DNA of 64,000 bases from an uncultured Pelagibacteraceae bacterium (GCA_902598655.1 CACKCQ010000006.1:1-64000), one strand, 5' to 3'; positions 8,330 to 16,717 are shown, counted from the stretch's first letter. Numbers and translations: made by a program. Notes: generated from the sequence alone by a model not told the origin.

Positions 8330-9481
8330 TTAATTTCGGTAAATTATCTTTGATCTATCTAACTCTTTTACACTTTTGCAGCCCATAAGGATCATATTTC
8401 TTCTAATTTCATCGTGCATATTTTGAAGCAGCCTCTCTACTCCTTGCTGACCACCTGCTCCTAAACTGAACAAAAAAGCTTTACCAAAACTACAAGCAGT
8501 AGCACCTGCAGCTAAAGCCTTGAGAACATGAGTTCCCCGTCTAACACCTCCATCTAAAATTATCTCAAGTTTATCACCCACAGCATCTGAAATAGCCTTT
8601 AGTTGATCAAAAGGAGTTCTAGATCCATCAAGTTGTCTTCCTCCATGATTTGATATTATTATTGCTGTACAACCAATATCAACTGCTCTCTTTGCATCCT
8701 CTACAGACATTACACCCTTCAAGGCAAAAGGTCCGTCCCACTTTTTTATACAGTATTCTGCATCTTCCCAATTCATTTGTGGATCATACTGTTCATTAAC
8801 ATAATCTATTACGGATTTTGTAATGTTAGTTCCCTTGTCAGTTTTGTGTTTAATATTTGCAAGTTCAAATTTCTTATTCGTAAAATATCTGAATAACCAT
8901 CCTGGTCTCATCGCAAAATTCATTATACTTTCTAATGTGAATTTAGGAGGAGTTGTAAAACCAGTTCTGTGATCTCTTTCTCTATTTCCTGCAACCAAAG
9001 TATCAACAGTTAAGCATAAACCATCAAAGTTTGCTCTTTTACACCTATCAATCAAATCATCAGTAAATGATTTATCTTTATGGATATAAAGTTGAAATAA
9101 TTTTGGTCCACTTGATATGTTAGCAATTTCTTCAATCGAAAATGAAGCCATTGTCGACATGCTATACATGGTACCAAATTTTTCTGCAGCTCTAGCTGAA
9201 GCTTTATCTCCATCAGGATGATATAAACTTTGCATAGCAGTTGGTGATAAAAAAATTGGCATATCTATTTTTCTACCAAAAACTGTGGTTGATAAATCTG
9301 GTTCTCCTACGCTTCTAAGAATATTAGGAATTAAGTCACAATCATCAAATGAATTTGTATTTCTTTTTAAAGTGGTTTCATCATCTGCACCACCATCAAT
9401 GTAATGAAAAATTGGAGCTGGAAGTTTTTTTTTGGCTAGCTTTCTAAAATCTTCAAAATTATAACAATTCTTTAAGCTCAT
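8330..9481 (-). CDS. FMN-dependent L-2-hydroxyacid oxidase/dehydrogenase, LldD family, paralogue 1
   Basis: The 383-residue product has the alpha-hydroxyacid oxidase fold. The active-site tyrosine region IFHYIDGGADDETT (about 24-37), the FMN-binding QLYIHKD strand, a lysine in GPFALKGV and the catalytic histidine signature SNHGGRQLDGSR (about 277-288) are all present. It should oxidise an L-2-hydroxyacid such as L-lactate or glycolate to the 2-oxoacid. Its ATG overlaps the end of paralogue 2 by 4 bases (ATGA), so the two are translated in tandem. The two proteins are clearly related along their whole length, pointing to duplication. Confidence 0.92.
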   Translation of the reverse strand: MSLKNCYNFEDFRKLAKKKLPAPIFHYIDGGADDETTLKRNTNSFDDCDLIPNILRSVGEPDLSTTVFGRKIDMPIFLSPTAMQSLYHPDGDKASARAAEKFGTMYSMSTMASFSIEEIANISSGPKLFQLYIHKDKSFTDDLIDRCKRANFDGLCLTVDTLVAGNRERDHRTGFTTPPKFTLESIMNFAMRPGWLFRYFTNKKFELANIKHKTDKGTNITKSVIDYVNEQYDPQMNWEDAEYCIKKWDGPFALKGVMSVEDAKRAVDIGCTAIIISNHGGRQLDGSRTPFDQLKAISDAVGDKLEIILDGGVRRGTHVLKALAAGATACSFGKAFLFSLGAGGQQGVERLLQNMHDEIRRNMILMGCKSVKELDRSKIIYRN

Positions 9482-10632
9482 GCATTTCGGAATCTTAAAT
9501 TATTTCGATTAAGATCACTAATCTTTGTGCAGCCCATTAATTTCATGTCTCTTACTAATTCAGTTTTATATAAGTTAAGTGCTCTCTCAACACCTTCTTG
9601 ACCTGCTGCAGCTAAAGCATAAAGATATAATCTTCCACCAGCACAAGCTTTTGCACCCATAGATAAAGCTTTTAACATATGAGTTCCTCTTTGAAATCCA
9701 CCTTCACAAATAATATCTAACTTATCACCAACTGCATCAACAATTTCAGCTAATTGATCGAAAGGTGATCTAGATCCATCAAGTTGTCTTCCTCCATGAT
9801 TTGATACCATTATACCAGTGCATCCGATATCAACAGCTCTTTTAGCATCTTCAACACTCATAACTCCCTTAAGCGCAAAATGGCCACCCCACTGAGAGCA
9901 CAATTTTTCAGCGTCGTCCCAGTTCATAGATTGATCCAACATAGTAGAAAAATAATTACCAATTGAAGTATTTGTGTCAGTTCCTTCTTTAACGAAATCT
10001 TGAAGATGTGGTAGTTCAAATTTTCCTTTGGTTAAATAATTTATTCCCCACATTGGTTTTGTGGCAAAACTAAACAAACTCGAAAGTGTTAATTTTGGAG
10101 GTGATGTAAATCCAGTTCTTAAATCTCTTTCACGATTTCCTCCTGTTATAGTATCAACAGTTAAAGCCATCACATCAAATTTTGCTGCTTTTGCTCGTTC
10201 TAAACAAGAGTCATTTAATCCTCTGTCTTTATGAAAATAAAATTGAAACATTTTTGGTGTGTCTATTAAAGATGAAATTTCCTCAACACTAACTGTAGCC
10301 AATGCCGAAACACCAAACATCGTATTAAACTTCTTTGCAGCTTTTCCAACCGCTCTTTCTCCTTCGTAATGGAATAATCTTTGCAGAGCTGTTGGAGAAC
10401 AATAAAAAGGCAAATCTAATTTTTTTCCAAAAATAGTTGTCGACAAATCCACATTTTCAACACCTCTTAAGACATTTGGAACTAAGTCAACATCATTAAA
10501 AGCACTACTATTTCTTGCATAAGTTATTTCATCATCCGCAGCCCCATCAATATAATGAAATATTGGAGATGGAAGCTTTTGTTTTGCCAATTTTCTAAAG
10601 TCATAAAAGTTATGACAATCTTTTAATCTCAT
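9478..10632 (-). CDS. FMN-dependent L-2-hydroxyacid oxidase/dehydrogenase, LldD family, paralogue 2
   Basis: This 384-residue protein is the tandem partner of the preceding LldD-like gene. It carries the same active-site blocks: IFHYIDGAADDEIT near residues 24-37, QFYFHKD, and the histidine signature SNHGGRQLDGSR near 279-290. Differences such as ICEGGFQRG for the usual ILDGGVRRG, and several substrate-side changes, suggest the two copies prefer different hydroxyacids. It is the first gene of the minus-strand uptake/oxidation cluster. The 8 bases separating it from the PagL-like gene upstream leave no room for a separate promoter, so it may be read from further upstream. Confidence 0.92.
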   Translation of the reverse strand: MRLKDCHNFYDFRKLAKQKLPSPIFHYIDGAADDEITYARNSSAFNDVDLVPNVLRGVENVDLSTTIFGKKLDLPFYCSPTALQRLFHYEGERAVGKAAKKFNTMFGVSALATVSVEEISSLIDTPKMFQFYFHKDRGLNDSCLERAKAAKFDVMALTVDTITGGNRERDLRTGFTSPPKLTLSSLFSFATKPMWGINYLTKGKFELPHLQDFVKEGTDTNTSIGNYFSTMLDQSMNWDDAEKLCSQWGGHFALKGVMSVEDAKRAVDIGCTGIMVSNHGGRQLDGSRSPFDQLAEIVDAVGDKLDIICEGGFQRGTHMLKALSMGAKACAGGRLYLYALAAAGQEGVERALNLYKTELVRDMKLMGCTKISDLNRNNLRFRNA

Positions 10633-10640
10633 ATATTAAG

Positions 10641-11126
10641 TTAAAATTTTTTTGTAAAATTAAACATATAACTATTTGCCCCAGGATTTTTATCTCCAAG
10701 ACTCGCATTAGAAATATGATTATAAGAAATACCTAATTCAGAATTAGATGAGATATCAAATAATATCTGTATTTGTGTCTTAAATTCAATTTCGTGACCT
10801 AAGTCCTTGCCATCTCCTTCGTCATAATATCCAATTGCAAAACTAGGAGAGAAAGTAGTTGAATTAGATTTTTGATTTAATTGATAACCTGTATAAATAT
10901 ATAATGCATCATCAGCTGTTATCATTGCACCTGTCACAGGCTGAACATTTCCTAAGAAAATATCTTTGCTAGCATTAAAATTTATATATTCGGCACCAAA
11001 TAGATTTGCTCTCTTACCATCATCGCTGAAATCGAACATGCCAGTGTAAAAACTCCATTTATTTTCTGCGTTAGAAAATGAGACAGTAAGAAATGAAATT
11101 ATCAAAGTTTTAATTAAAATCTTCAT
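10641..11126 (-). CDS. PagL/acyloxyacyl hydrolase-like outer-membrane beta-barrel protein
   Basis: The 161-residue product has a signal peptide (cleavage after VSFSNA, residue 20) and amphipathic beta strands ending in aromatic F161, typical of an outer-membrane barrel. The C-terminal part (about 132-161) resembles lipid A 3-O-deacylase PagL, with the characteristic block GISYNHISNASLGDKNPG. Of the PagL catalytic triad, H137 and S139 are seen, but the position where I expect the glutamate holds N151. It may therefore be an inactive or altered homologue. It lies between the ccm genes and the hydroxyacid cluster, on the same strand. Confidence 0.72.
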   Translation of the reverse strand: MKILIKTLIISFLTVSFSNAENKWSFYTGMFDFSDDGKRANLFGAEYINFNASKDIFLGNVQPVTGAMITADDALYIYTGYQLNQKSNSTTFSPSFAIGYYDEGDGKDLGHEIEFKTQIQILFDISSNSELGISYNHISNASLGDKNPGANSYMFNFTKKF

Positions 11127-11140
11127 ATTAAAAATCCTAG

Positions 11141-11500
11141 TTACTTTATAGATACTTTTCTAATAATTAAAAGGCCGCCAAAAGCGAACAAAATCAAAGG
11201 TATTGACCAGAGTAAAAATGTATTTTGGTTTAATTCTGGTTCATATACAATCCACTCTCCATATTTATTTTTTAAATAATCATATATTTCTTCTTCTTCT
11301 TTACCTTCATCAATCTTATTTTTTACAACAAGCTTCATACTAACAGCAAAATCGGACTGAGAGTCGTAAACAGATTGACCTTGGCATATCAAACACCTTA
11401 AGTTTTTTGTAATTTGATCTACTTTGGTATTTATTTCATTCGCATAGGAAAAATTAAAACTAAAATATAGCAGCAATATTAATTTTAAAATTTTAAGCAT
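11141..11500 (-). CDS. ccmH: Cytochrome c maturation protein CcmH
   Basis: This 119-residue protein has a signal peptide, the redox motif LRCLICQGQSVYDS (about 34-47) that handles apocytochrome c thiols, and a C-terminal membrane anchor (about 95-112). This is the short CcmH/CycL form without the TPR-containing CcmI domain. It should reduce or hold the CXXCH cysteines before haem attachment, on the periplasmic face. Its start overlaps the end of ccmG by 8 bases, as expected in a ccm operon. Confidence 0.93.
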   Translation of the reverse strand: MLKILKLILLLYFSFNFSYANEINTKVDQITKNLRCLICQGQSVYDSQSDFAVSMKLVVKNKIDEGKEEEEIYDYLKNKYGEWIVYEPELNQNTFLLWSIPLILFAFGGLLIIRKVSIK

Positions 11501-12023
11501 TTTTTTCTAATAAATTTTTTATTTCTATTAAATTTTCGCTTGTCAATGGACCAATATACTTTTTTATTATCTCATTTGTTTTACCACTTATAATAAAAGT
11601 TTCAGGAACACCAATAGCTCCGAATTCTATTGATTTTGTTCCATCATTATCGGTAATAACTTCTGAATAAGGATTTCCAAGTGAGCTTAAAAAATTTTTC
11701 GCATTTTTTGGACTGTCTTTATAATTAATTCCAATTATATTTATGTTCATATTTTTTAATTTCATTAAAAACTGATGCTCTTCTCTACATGGTGCACACC
11801 AAGATGCCCAAATATTTACTACAGAAGGACTATTTTTATCAAATAAGTCTGAAATATTAATTATTTCATCAGAAAATAGTTTTTTTGCATTAAGTGAAAA
11901 ATCTATTTTACTTTTTAATTTCTCGTTAGAGTAATCTTTCGATACGTTCAATCCCTTGAGCAAGATTATAAAAATTATTATTAATGTTAGTAGTAATCCT
12001 AAAAATTTAATATTTTTGCTCAT
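11493..12023 (-). CDS. ccmG: Thiol:disulfide interchange protein CcmG/DsbE
   Basis: A membrane-anchored thioredoxin-like protein of 176 residues. It has an N-terminal transmembrane segment (about 6-23), a WCAPC active site in NIWASWCAPCREEH and a cis-proline region GVPETFII. It keeps CcmH and apocytochrome c reduced in the periplasm. I chose the ATG at 12023 (MSKNIKF); an in-frame GTG at 12038 would add five residues and lie deeper in ccmF. Either way it overlaps the end of ccmF, by 17 bases with the chosen start, so translation is probably coupled. Confidence 0.92.
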   Translation of the reverse strand: MSKNIKFLGLLLTLIIIFIILLKGLNVSKDYSNEKLKSKIDFSLNAKKLFSDEIINISDLFDKNSPSVVNIWASWCAPCREEHQFLMKLKNMNINIIGINYKDSPKNAKNFLSSLGNPYSEVITDNDGTKSIEFGAIGVPETFIISGKTNEIIKKYIGPLTSENLIEIKNLLEKNA

Positions 12024-13887
12024 TTTTTCTAATAACACTTAATAAACCACCAAAACCAATAAATATAGTTGAGATCCATATCCAAATCATTAAGGGTTTA
12101 TATTGATATCTTACGTTATAATAGCCATCGTCTTTTAAAATATTAAATACTAAAAAATTATCTGAAAATAATGTTGTCTTAATATCTGCTTCACTCGTAA
12201 TAGTTAAAGGCTGCTGGTAAATCCTAACTTCTGGATATAAAGCAAAAGAGGAATTTTTATTCGTAACTTCAAAACTAGCTTTAAGAGATTTATAATTGTC
12301 TACATCTTTAACATTAACTTCTTTTAATTTTACAACTTTGTCATTGAATATTCTTTCATCTCCTACTTTCATATTTGAATTGAATTCATTAGAAAAAAGT
12401 CCATTCAATAAGATACTTATAATTAATAAGCTAAAACCAAAATGTGAAATTTTTTGGCTAATCGAGGATTTGCTAACAAAAAAATCCTTAATTGTTACTA
12501 ATAAAAGATAGATGCTCAAAACTATCAGAGGAATAGACAACAGAAATGAATTTTCGGTTTTTGTTAAAATGACATATGAAATAAGTAGTGAAACTAAAAA
12601 AATAATTAAAATATTATAGTTAAACTTTTTTAATTTATCTTTAATCCATTTCAAACTTGGGCCAAAGCTCATGAATATTAAAAAAGGAATTAAGAAGGGT
12701 ATTAAAAGATTATGATAAAAAGGCGGACCAACAGAAATTTTTGAACCATTTAAAACTTCAAGAAAAATTGGATAAATTGTACCAACAAGAACAACAGATA
12801 AAAAAAACATCATAAACCAGTTATTCACTAATATTGCAGTCTCTTTACTTAAAATAAAATTCTCTTTGGCTGTGTTTGATATTTTATTCTGATTAAAAAA
12901 GAAAATTAATATAGACATCAAAATTAGGATAAAGAGAAAACTTAATATATATAGCCCTCTTGATGGATCGTTTGCAAAAGTGTGAATTGAATTTAAAATT
13001 CCAGACCTAACAAGAAAAGTGCCACTCATACTCAGTGAGAAAGTTGTAATTGACAAAATAATAGTCCACTCTTTAAACGAATTTCTTTTCTGTAATACAA
13101 TTACAGTATGCAGTAGCGCTGTTAAGCAAAACCATGGCATTAATGAAACATTTTCTACAGGATCCCAAAACCAAAAACCTCCCCAGCCCAGCTCATAATA
13201 TGCCCATATAGATCCAAGCAAAATACCAATTGTTAAAAATACCCAAGATACCAAAACCCATTTTTTAATGTGCCTTGCCCACTTATCTCCAATATTTCCG
13301 CTAATCATTGAGGCAAGTGAAGCTGAAAAGATAATAGATGTTCCAACATAACCTAAATATAAAATTGGAGGATGAATAGCTAAAGCAGGGTCTTGTAAAA
13401 TAGGGTTCAAACCTAATCCCTCGCTAGGAATTGGATATAGCATTTTGAATGGGTTGGAAGTTAATAAAATAAAAACTAGAAAACCTGAAATAATAATTTG
13501 TTGAAATAGTATCGTTAAAAGTTTGTATTTAGTATCTTGTGATCTTGAATTTAATAAAAAAATAAATAGAAAAATTGAAAGAACTAATAACCACAATAAT
13601 AAACTTCCCTCGTGATTTCCCCATGTGCCTGATACTTTATAAAATAAAGGTTTTAAAGTATGAGAATTGTTGAAAACAGTTTCATTACTAAAATCTGAAA
13701 TTACAAAAGCTGCAACTAGACTAAAAAAACTTACCGTAATCATTATAGTTTGTATTGAAGTAATTAAAATAAAGTTTTTATCTAAATATTTATTTTCTGA
13801 ATTTGCATCCAAGTATGACTTAAAAATTAAATAAACAGATGCTATTAAAGAAATATATAAAGAATAATTTCCTAAATAATTAGACAT
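12007..13887 (-). CDS. ccmF: Cytochrome c haem lyase subunit CcmF
   Basis: The 626-residue product is a polytopic membrane protein with the haem-handling tryptophan-rich WWD region (GWGGFWFWDPVENVSLMPW, about 228-246), the early GTWGNHEGSLLLW block (about 88-100), and periplasmic histidine segments such as LAIHPPILYLGYVG. Length matches CcmF. It attaches haem from CcmE to apocytochrome c together with CcmH. It lies between ccmE (5-base gap) and ccmG (overlap). The ATG start agrees with that spacing. Confidence 0.95.
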   Translation of the reverse strand: MSNYLGNYSLYISLIASVYLIFKSYLDANSENKYLDKNFILITSIQTIMITVSFFSLVAAFVISDFSNETVFNNSHTLKPLFYKVSGTWGNHEGSLLLWLLVLSIFLFIFLLNSRSQDTKYKLLTILFQQIIISGFLVFILLTSNPFKMLYPIPSEGLGLNPILQDPALAIHPPILYLGYVGTSIIFSASLASMISGNIGDKWARHIKKWVLVSWVFLTIGILLGSIWAYYELGWGGFWFWDPVENVSLMPWFCLTALLHTVIVLQKRNSFKEWTIILSITTFSLSMSGTFLVRSGILNSIHTFANDPSRGLYILSFLFILILMSILIFFFNQNKISNTAKENFILSKETAILVNNWFMMFFLSVVLVGTIYPIFLEVLNGSKISVGPPFYHNLLIPFLIPFLIFMSFGPSLKWIKDKLKKFNYNILIIFLVSLLISYVILTKTENSFLLSIPLIVLSIYLLLVTIKDFFVSKSSISQKISHFGFSLLIISILLNGLFSNEFNSNMKVGDERIFNDKVVKLKEVNVKDVDNYKSLKASFEVTNKNSSFALYPEVRIYQQPLTITSEADIKTTLFSDNFLVFNILKDDGYYNVRYQYKPLMIWIWISTIFIGFGGLLSVIRKNEQKY

Positions 13888-13892
13888 ACAAA

Positions 13893-14315
13893 TTAATTGT
13901 TTTTCATAGCTTCGCTGACTTCAGGAGGCATATAATTTTCATCATGTTTTGCTAAAATCTTGTCAGCATTTAGAAAATTTTTATCCTTTAAGAAACCTTC
14001 AGCAACTACACCCTTACCCTCTTCAAATAGATTAGGTACAGATCCATTAAAGTTGACTAATAATTCATTTTTGAAATCCGTAATTACAAAAAAAATTTCT
14101 TTATCGTTTATTTTAATAGAATTTTTTTTCACCATTCCACCAACTCTAATTTTTTTAACATTTTTGATTTCATTAAGGTTTTTAATGTCTGTTGGAGACT
14201 TAAAATATACTACGTTTTCCTCAAGAGATTTAACCACCAAAAAAATTGTAAGAACTAATGAAATTAAAATTAAAAAAATAAAAAGGGCTCTAAATTTAAC
14301 TTTTTTTCCGTACAT
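13893..14315 (-). CDS. ccmE: Periplasmic haem chaperone CcmE
   Basis: The 140-residue protein has one N-terminal membrane anchor (about 9-28) and an OB-fold domain ([12 protein letters not shown] onwards). The haem-binding motif [10 protein letters not shown] near residues 124-133 carries the covalent histidine and the axial tyrosine. It accepts haem exported with CcmC and hands it to CcmF. It sits in standard ccm order between ccmD and ccmF. Confidence 0.94.
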   Translation of the reverse strand: MYGKKVKFRALFIFLILISLVLTIFLVVKSLEENVVYFKSPTDIKNLNEIKNVKKIRVGGMVKKNSIKINDKEIFFVITDFKNELLVNFNGSVPNLFEEGKGVVAEGFLKDKNFLNADKILAKHDENYMPPEVSEAMKNN

Positions 14316-14326
14316 GTGAATTTTAG

Positions 14327-14560
14327 TTAAACTTTAGATGTGGAAGTGTTTGCTAATATCTCTCTGTACGTTTTTTGCTTAGCTACTGATGCAAATTTCT
14401 TTTCATCTAGTGATTTATAATTTTCCTCAAATTTCTTTTTCTCTTTAATTAAATTTAATTTTACTACCGCGTACAAGAAGCTAAAAGAAAATAGAGTAAA
14501 TATAAATGATGACCAAACGTATACACCGTATCCATTCATATTTAGTAGTTCACTAATCAT
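14327..14560 (-). CDS. ccmD: Haem exporter small subunit CcmD
   Basis: This 77-residue protein has a single transmembrane segment preceded by the CcmD-typical [13 protein letters not shown] start. A lysine-rich cytoplasmic tail follows that is longer than in many CcmD proteins. CcmD stabilises the CcmABC-CcmE complex. It overlaps ccmC by 4 bases (ATGA type) and precedes ccmE by 11 bases. Identification rests on the short motif plus position, since CcmD sequences are poorly conserved. Confidence 0.82.
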   Translation of the reverse strand: MISELLNMNGYGVYVWSSFIFTLFSFSFLYAVVKLNLIKEKKKFEENYKSLDEKKFASVAKQKTYREILANTSTSKV

Positions 14561-15264
14561 AATCTATTAAGGCCTTTATTTTTAATCTTTAACAGTTCTG
14601 TATTATATTTCATTAAAAATATCAAAAGTGAGAATAGAGCAAATGCCGCAGTCATTATAGCTAATGGTGTCAACATTGAAGAATGAATTGTTGTTTCTTC
14701 CAAAATTTTTACTGACGCAGGTTGGTGTAAAGTATTCCACCATTCTACTGAAAATTTTATAACTGGAATATTTATAAGACCAATAATTGCTATTATTGAG
14801 CTAATTTTTTCTGCTTTACTAGTGTCTGTCGTAATCTTCCAAGAAGTAATGAACAATAAATAAAAAATTGAAAGTAAGAGCATTGAAGTTATTCTTGCAT
14901 CCCAAGCCCACCAAGTTCCCCAGGTTGGTTTTCCCCAAATTGATCCTGTAACTAAAGCTATTATGCTAAAAACAAAACCAGAAGGTGCTAAACTTTTTGT
15001 TATTAAAGAGAAATTTTTATTTTTAAAAACAAAAACTCCAAAAGAAAGAATGGAAATAAATGAAAATATTCCGAGTGATATCCAAGCTGATGGAACATGG
15101 ACATACATAATCCTAACTGAGTCACTCTGCTTATAATCTTCAGGAGAAAGAACTAAAGCTTCAACTAATCCAAGTAACAATACAATTATAAATAGCGCAA
15201 ATACAAACTTTTGTATTTTATTAATTATCTTTAAAGTATTATTCGGATTGAAATAATTAATCAT
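14557..15264 (-). CDS. ccmC: Haem exporter membrane protein CcmC
   Basis: The 235-residue product has six membrane segments and the tryptophan-rich haem motif WGTWWAWDARITSMLLL (about 115-131). The conserved histidines VHVPSAW (about 55-61) and WWNTLHQPAS are also visible. It loads haem onto CcmE. It starts the visible ccm operon; ccmA and ccmB, which encode the ATPase and its permease partner, are not in this window and must lie elsewhere if present. A conspicuous hairpin lies 46 bases upstream of its start. Confidence 0.94.
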   Translation of the reverse strand: MINYFNPNNTLKIINKIQKFVFALFIIVLLLGLVEALVLSPEDYKQSDSVRIMYVHVPSAWISLGIFSFISILSFGVFVFKNKNFSLITKSLAPSGFVFSIIALVTGSIWGKPTWGTWWAWDARITSMLLLSIFYLLFITSWKITTDTSKAEKISSIIAIIGLINIPVIKFSVEWWNTLHQPASVKILEETTIHSSMLTPLAIMTAAFALFSLLIFLMKYNTELLKIKNKGLNRL

Positions 15265-15309
15265 AATTTTTTATAACACATAAATTTTAGATTAAAATTG
15301 TTCAAAATT

Positions 15310-15363
15310 TTCTGACCAAGAATACAGAGGGAGATAGAGGAAAAACAGTACTCTTGATCAGAA
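15310..15363 (-). ncRNA. Candidate structured leader or terminator hairpin upstream of ccmC
   Basis: Two 16-base arms (15310-15325 and 15348-15363) form an inverted repeat with 14 perfect positions around a 22-base loop. The two imperfect positions become G-U pairs only if the RNA is read from the minus strand, supporting a minus-strand transcript leaving hspQ or leading into ccmC. In that reading the loop is pyrimidine-rich (CCUCU and CUCCCUCU), potentially able to pair with a GAGAGG-type ribosome site. It is the most structured part of the largest intergenic gap (15265-15431). Function and family are unknown. Confidence 0.45.
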
Positions 15364-15431
15364 TTAAATATTTTATAACAAACGGATATGACAGAGATTT
15401 GGGACAATTGTGTTTAAATATTGGCTATTAG

Positions 15432-15752
15432 TTAATTTGAAGGCTTGAAGTAGCTTGATCCACGCTTACCTGAAAAAATTTCGTTAATTAGAGGGTGTTT
15501 TATAGGCTCTTCAGAGTCATCAAATAATAGATTTTGCTCGGACACATAAGCCTCGTAAGTAATTTCGTCATTCTCTGCTAGTAAATGATAAAATGGCTGA
15601 TCCTTTCTAGGTCTCACGTTTTTTGGAATCGATTGATACCACTCCTCTGAGTTATTAAATTCAAAGTCAACATCGTAAATCACACCTCTAAAATCGAAGT
15701 GTCTATGTTTTACAACGTCTCCAATTGAAAATTTAGCTTTTTGAGTACTCAC
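15432..15752 (-). CDS. hspQ: Heat-shock protein HspQ/YccV-like
   Basis: This 106-residue protein matches the hemimethylated-DNA-binding YccV/HspQ family: KFSIGDVVKHRHFDFRGVIYDVD at the N-terminus (shown in two blocks, KFSIGDVVKHRH and DFRGVIYDVD), RPRKDQPFYHLL in the middle and YVSEQNLL near residue 75. In E. coli HspQ modulates Lon proteolysis and is heat-induced. The start is GTG at 15752. Eight bases upstream lies a -10-like element of the heat-shock type (15761-15768), so the mRNA may be leaderless. It stands alone, divergent from yciB. Confidence 0.88.
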   Translation of the reverse strand: MSTQKAKFSIGDVVKHRHFDFRGVIYDVDFEFNNSEEWYQSIPKNVRPRKDQPFYHLLAENDEITYEAYVSEQNLLFDDSEEPIKHPLINEIFSGKRGSSYFKPSN

Positions 15753-15760
15753 GATATTAA

Positions 15761-15788
15761 ATATGGATATTTGATGAAAAAAATCAAT
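15761..15788 (-). promoter_or_regulatory. Candidate RpoH (sigma-32-like) promoter of hspQ
   Basis: On the minus strand ATTGATT (15788-15782) is followed after 13 bases by ATCCATAT (15768-15761). This resembles the heat-shock consensus CTTGAA / CCCCATnT, with the CCAT-T core conserved and the -35 weaker. The GTG start codon follows 8 bases later. The same spacing and -10 core occur before hslV, which raises confidence. Confidence 0.55.
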
Positions 15789-15830
15789 AAAAAAAATATA
15801 AATGTTTTATTAATCTGTTAATATGTAGCA

Positions 15831-16382
15831 GTGAATAAATCACTTCTAAAATTCATTACAGACGTTGGGCCTTTAGCTATTTTTTTCTTCTTTTATTATA
15901 ACAGTGATAAAAATTTAAAAGTTGCAATACCACCTCTAATTGTCGCAACAATAATTTCTGTTCTCTTGGTTTGGATACTGGAAAAAAAAGTTCCGATGGT
16001 TCCTTTGTTAGGAGGAATTTTAATTACTCTATTTGGAGGTTTAACAATTTATTTTGATAATCCAATTTTTATTTATATGAAACCCACTATTATAAATATT
16101 TTATTTGCCTTAGCTTTATTCTTTGGAAAATACTTCACCAAAGAACCAGTTTTAAAATTAATACTTGGAAAAACACTGCCAATGTCTGATGAAGGTTGGA
16201 AAATTTTGAATAACAGATGGACTTATTTTTTTATTTTTTTAGCTATATTAAATGAAATTGTTTGGAGAACTCAAACAGAAGAATTTTGGGTTAACTTTAA
16301 AGTTTGGGGAATGTTACCAATTACATTCATCTTTACAGCATCACAAGTTGGGTTGATTAATAAACACAAATTAAATGAGTAA
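15831..16382 (+). CDS. yciB: Intracellular septation protein A family (YciB/IspZ)
   Basis: A 183-residue inner-membrane protein with five hydrophobic segments. It shows family features: FITDVGPLAIFFFFYY at the start, GKTLPMSDEGWKILNNRW in the middle, and the FLAILNEIVWRTQTEEFWVNFK block. YciB proteins affect cell-envelope elongation and division. The start is GTG at 15831, divergent from hspQ. It overlaps the following DUF2794 gene by 8 bases. Confidence 0.9.
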   Translation: MNKSLLKFITDVGPLAIFFFFYYNSDKNLKVAIPPLIVATIISVLLVWILEKKVPMVPLLGGILITLFGGLTIYFDNPIFIYMKPTIINILFALALFFGKYFTKEPVLKLILGKTLPMSDEGWKILNNRWTYFFIFLAILNEIVWRTQTEEFWVNFKVWGMLPITFIFTASQVGLINKHKLNE

Positions 16383-16710
16383 TTTAAAATTAGTAATAAA
16401 TAATTCAAATAAAGAACAAAACCAAAGGTATTTTTTTGAAAAAAAAGAACTAAAAATTATATTAGACCTATATGCTAAAATGGTATCTGAAGGATCTTGG
16501 AAAGACTATGGCCTCTCAATATCAAGTAAAAGAGTAAGTTTTAGTATTTTTAAAAATGCAGCAGAAAAAGCTATCTACAACATTAGTAAAAATTTTAAAC
16601 CCTCTAATAAGAATTTGAAATATTTAATAACTGATAGGAATGGTAAAATTTTAAATAATGCTTATGATTTAGAAATACTTCTAAAAAAAACAAATTGGAA
16701 AAAACTATAG
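16375..16710 (+). CDS. DUF2794 family protein
   Basis: This 111-residue soluble protein resembles DUF2794, a small family found mostly in alphaproteobacteria. The conserved centre is FFEKKELKIILDLYAKMVS followed by SWKDYGLSIS (about 21-52). No catalytic motif or signal peptide is seen and no function is established. It overlaps yciB by 8 bases and ends 7 bases before the convergent BI-1 gene. Confidence 0.75.
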   Translation: MSNLKLVINNSNKEQNQRYFFEKKELKIILDLYAKMVSEGSWKDYGLSISSKRVSFSIFKNAAEKAIYNISKNFKPSNKNLKYLITDRNGKILNNAYDLEILLKKTNWKKL

Positions 16711-16717
16711 TTTTTGA

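Noticed and set aside
13960..14319. 119-codon open frame on the plus strand
   Set aside because: It is antisense to ccmE, which carries its haem motif; no independent support.
11141..15264. Complete ccm system
   Set aside because: ccmA, ccmB and ccmI are not present here, so only a partial ccm set is claimed.
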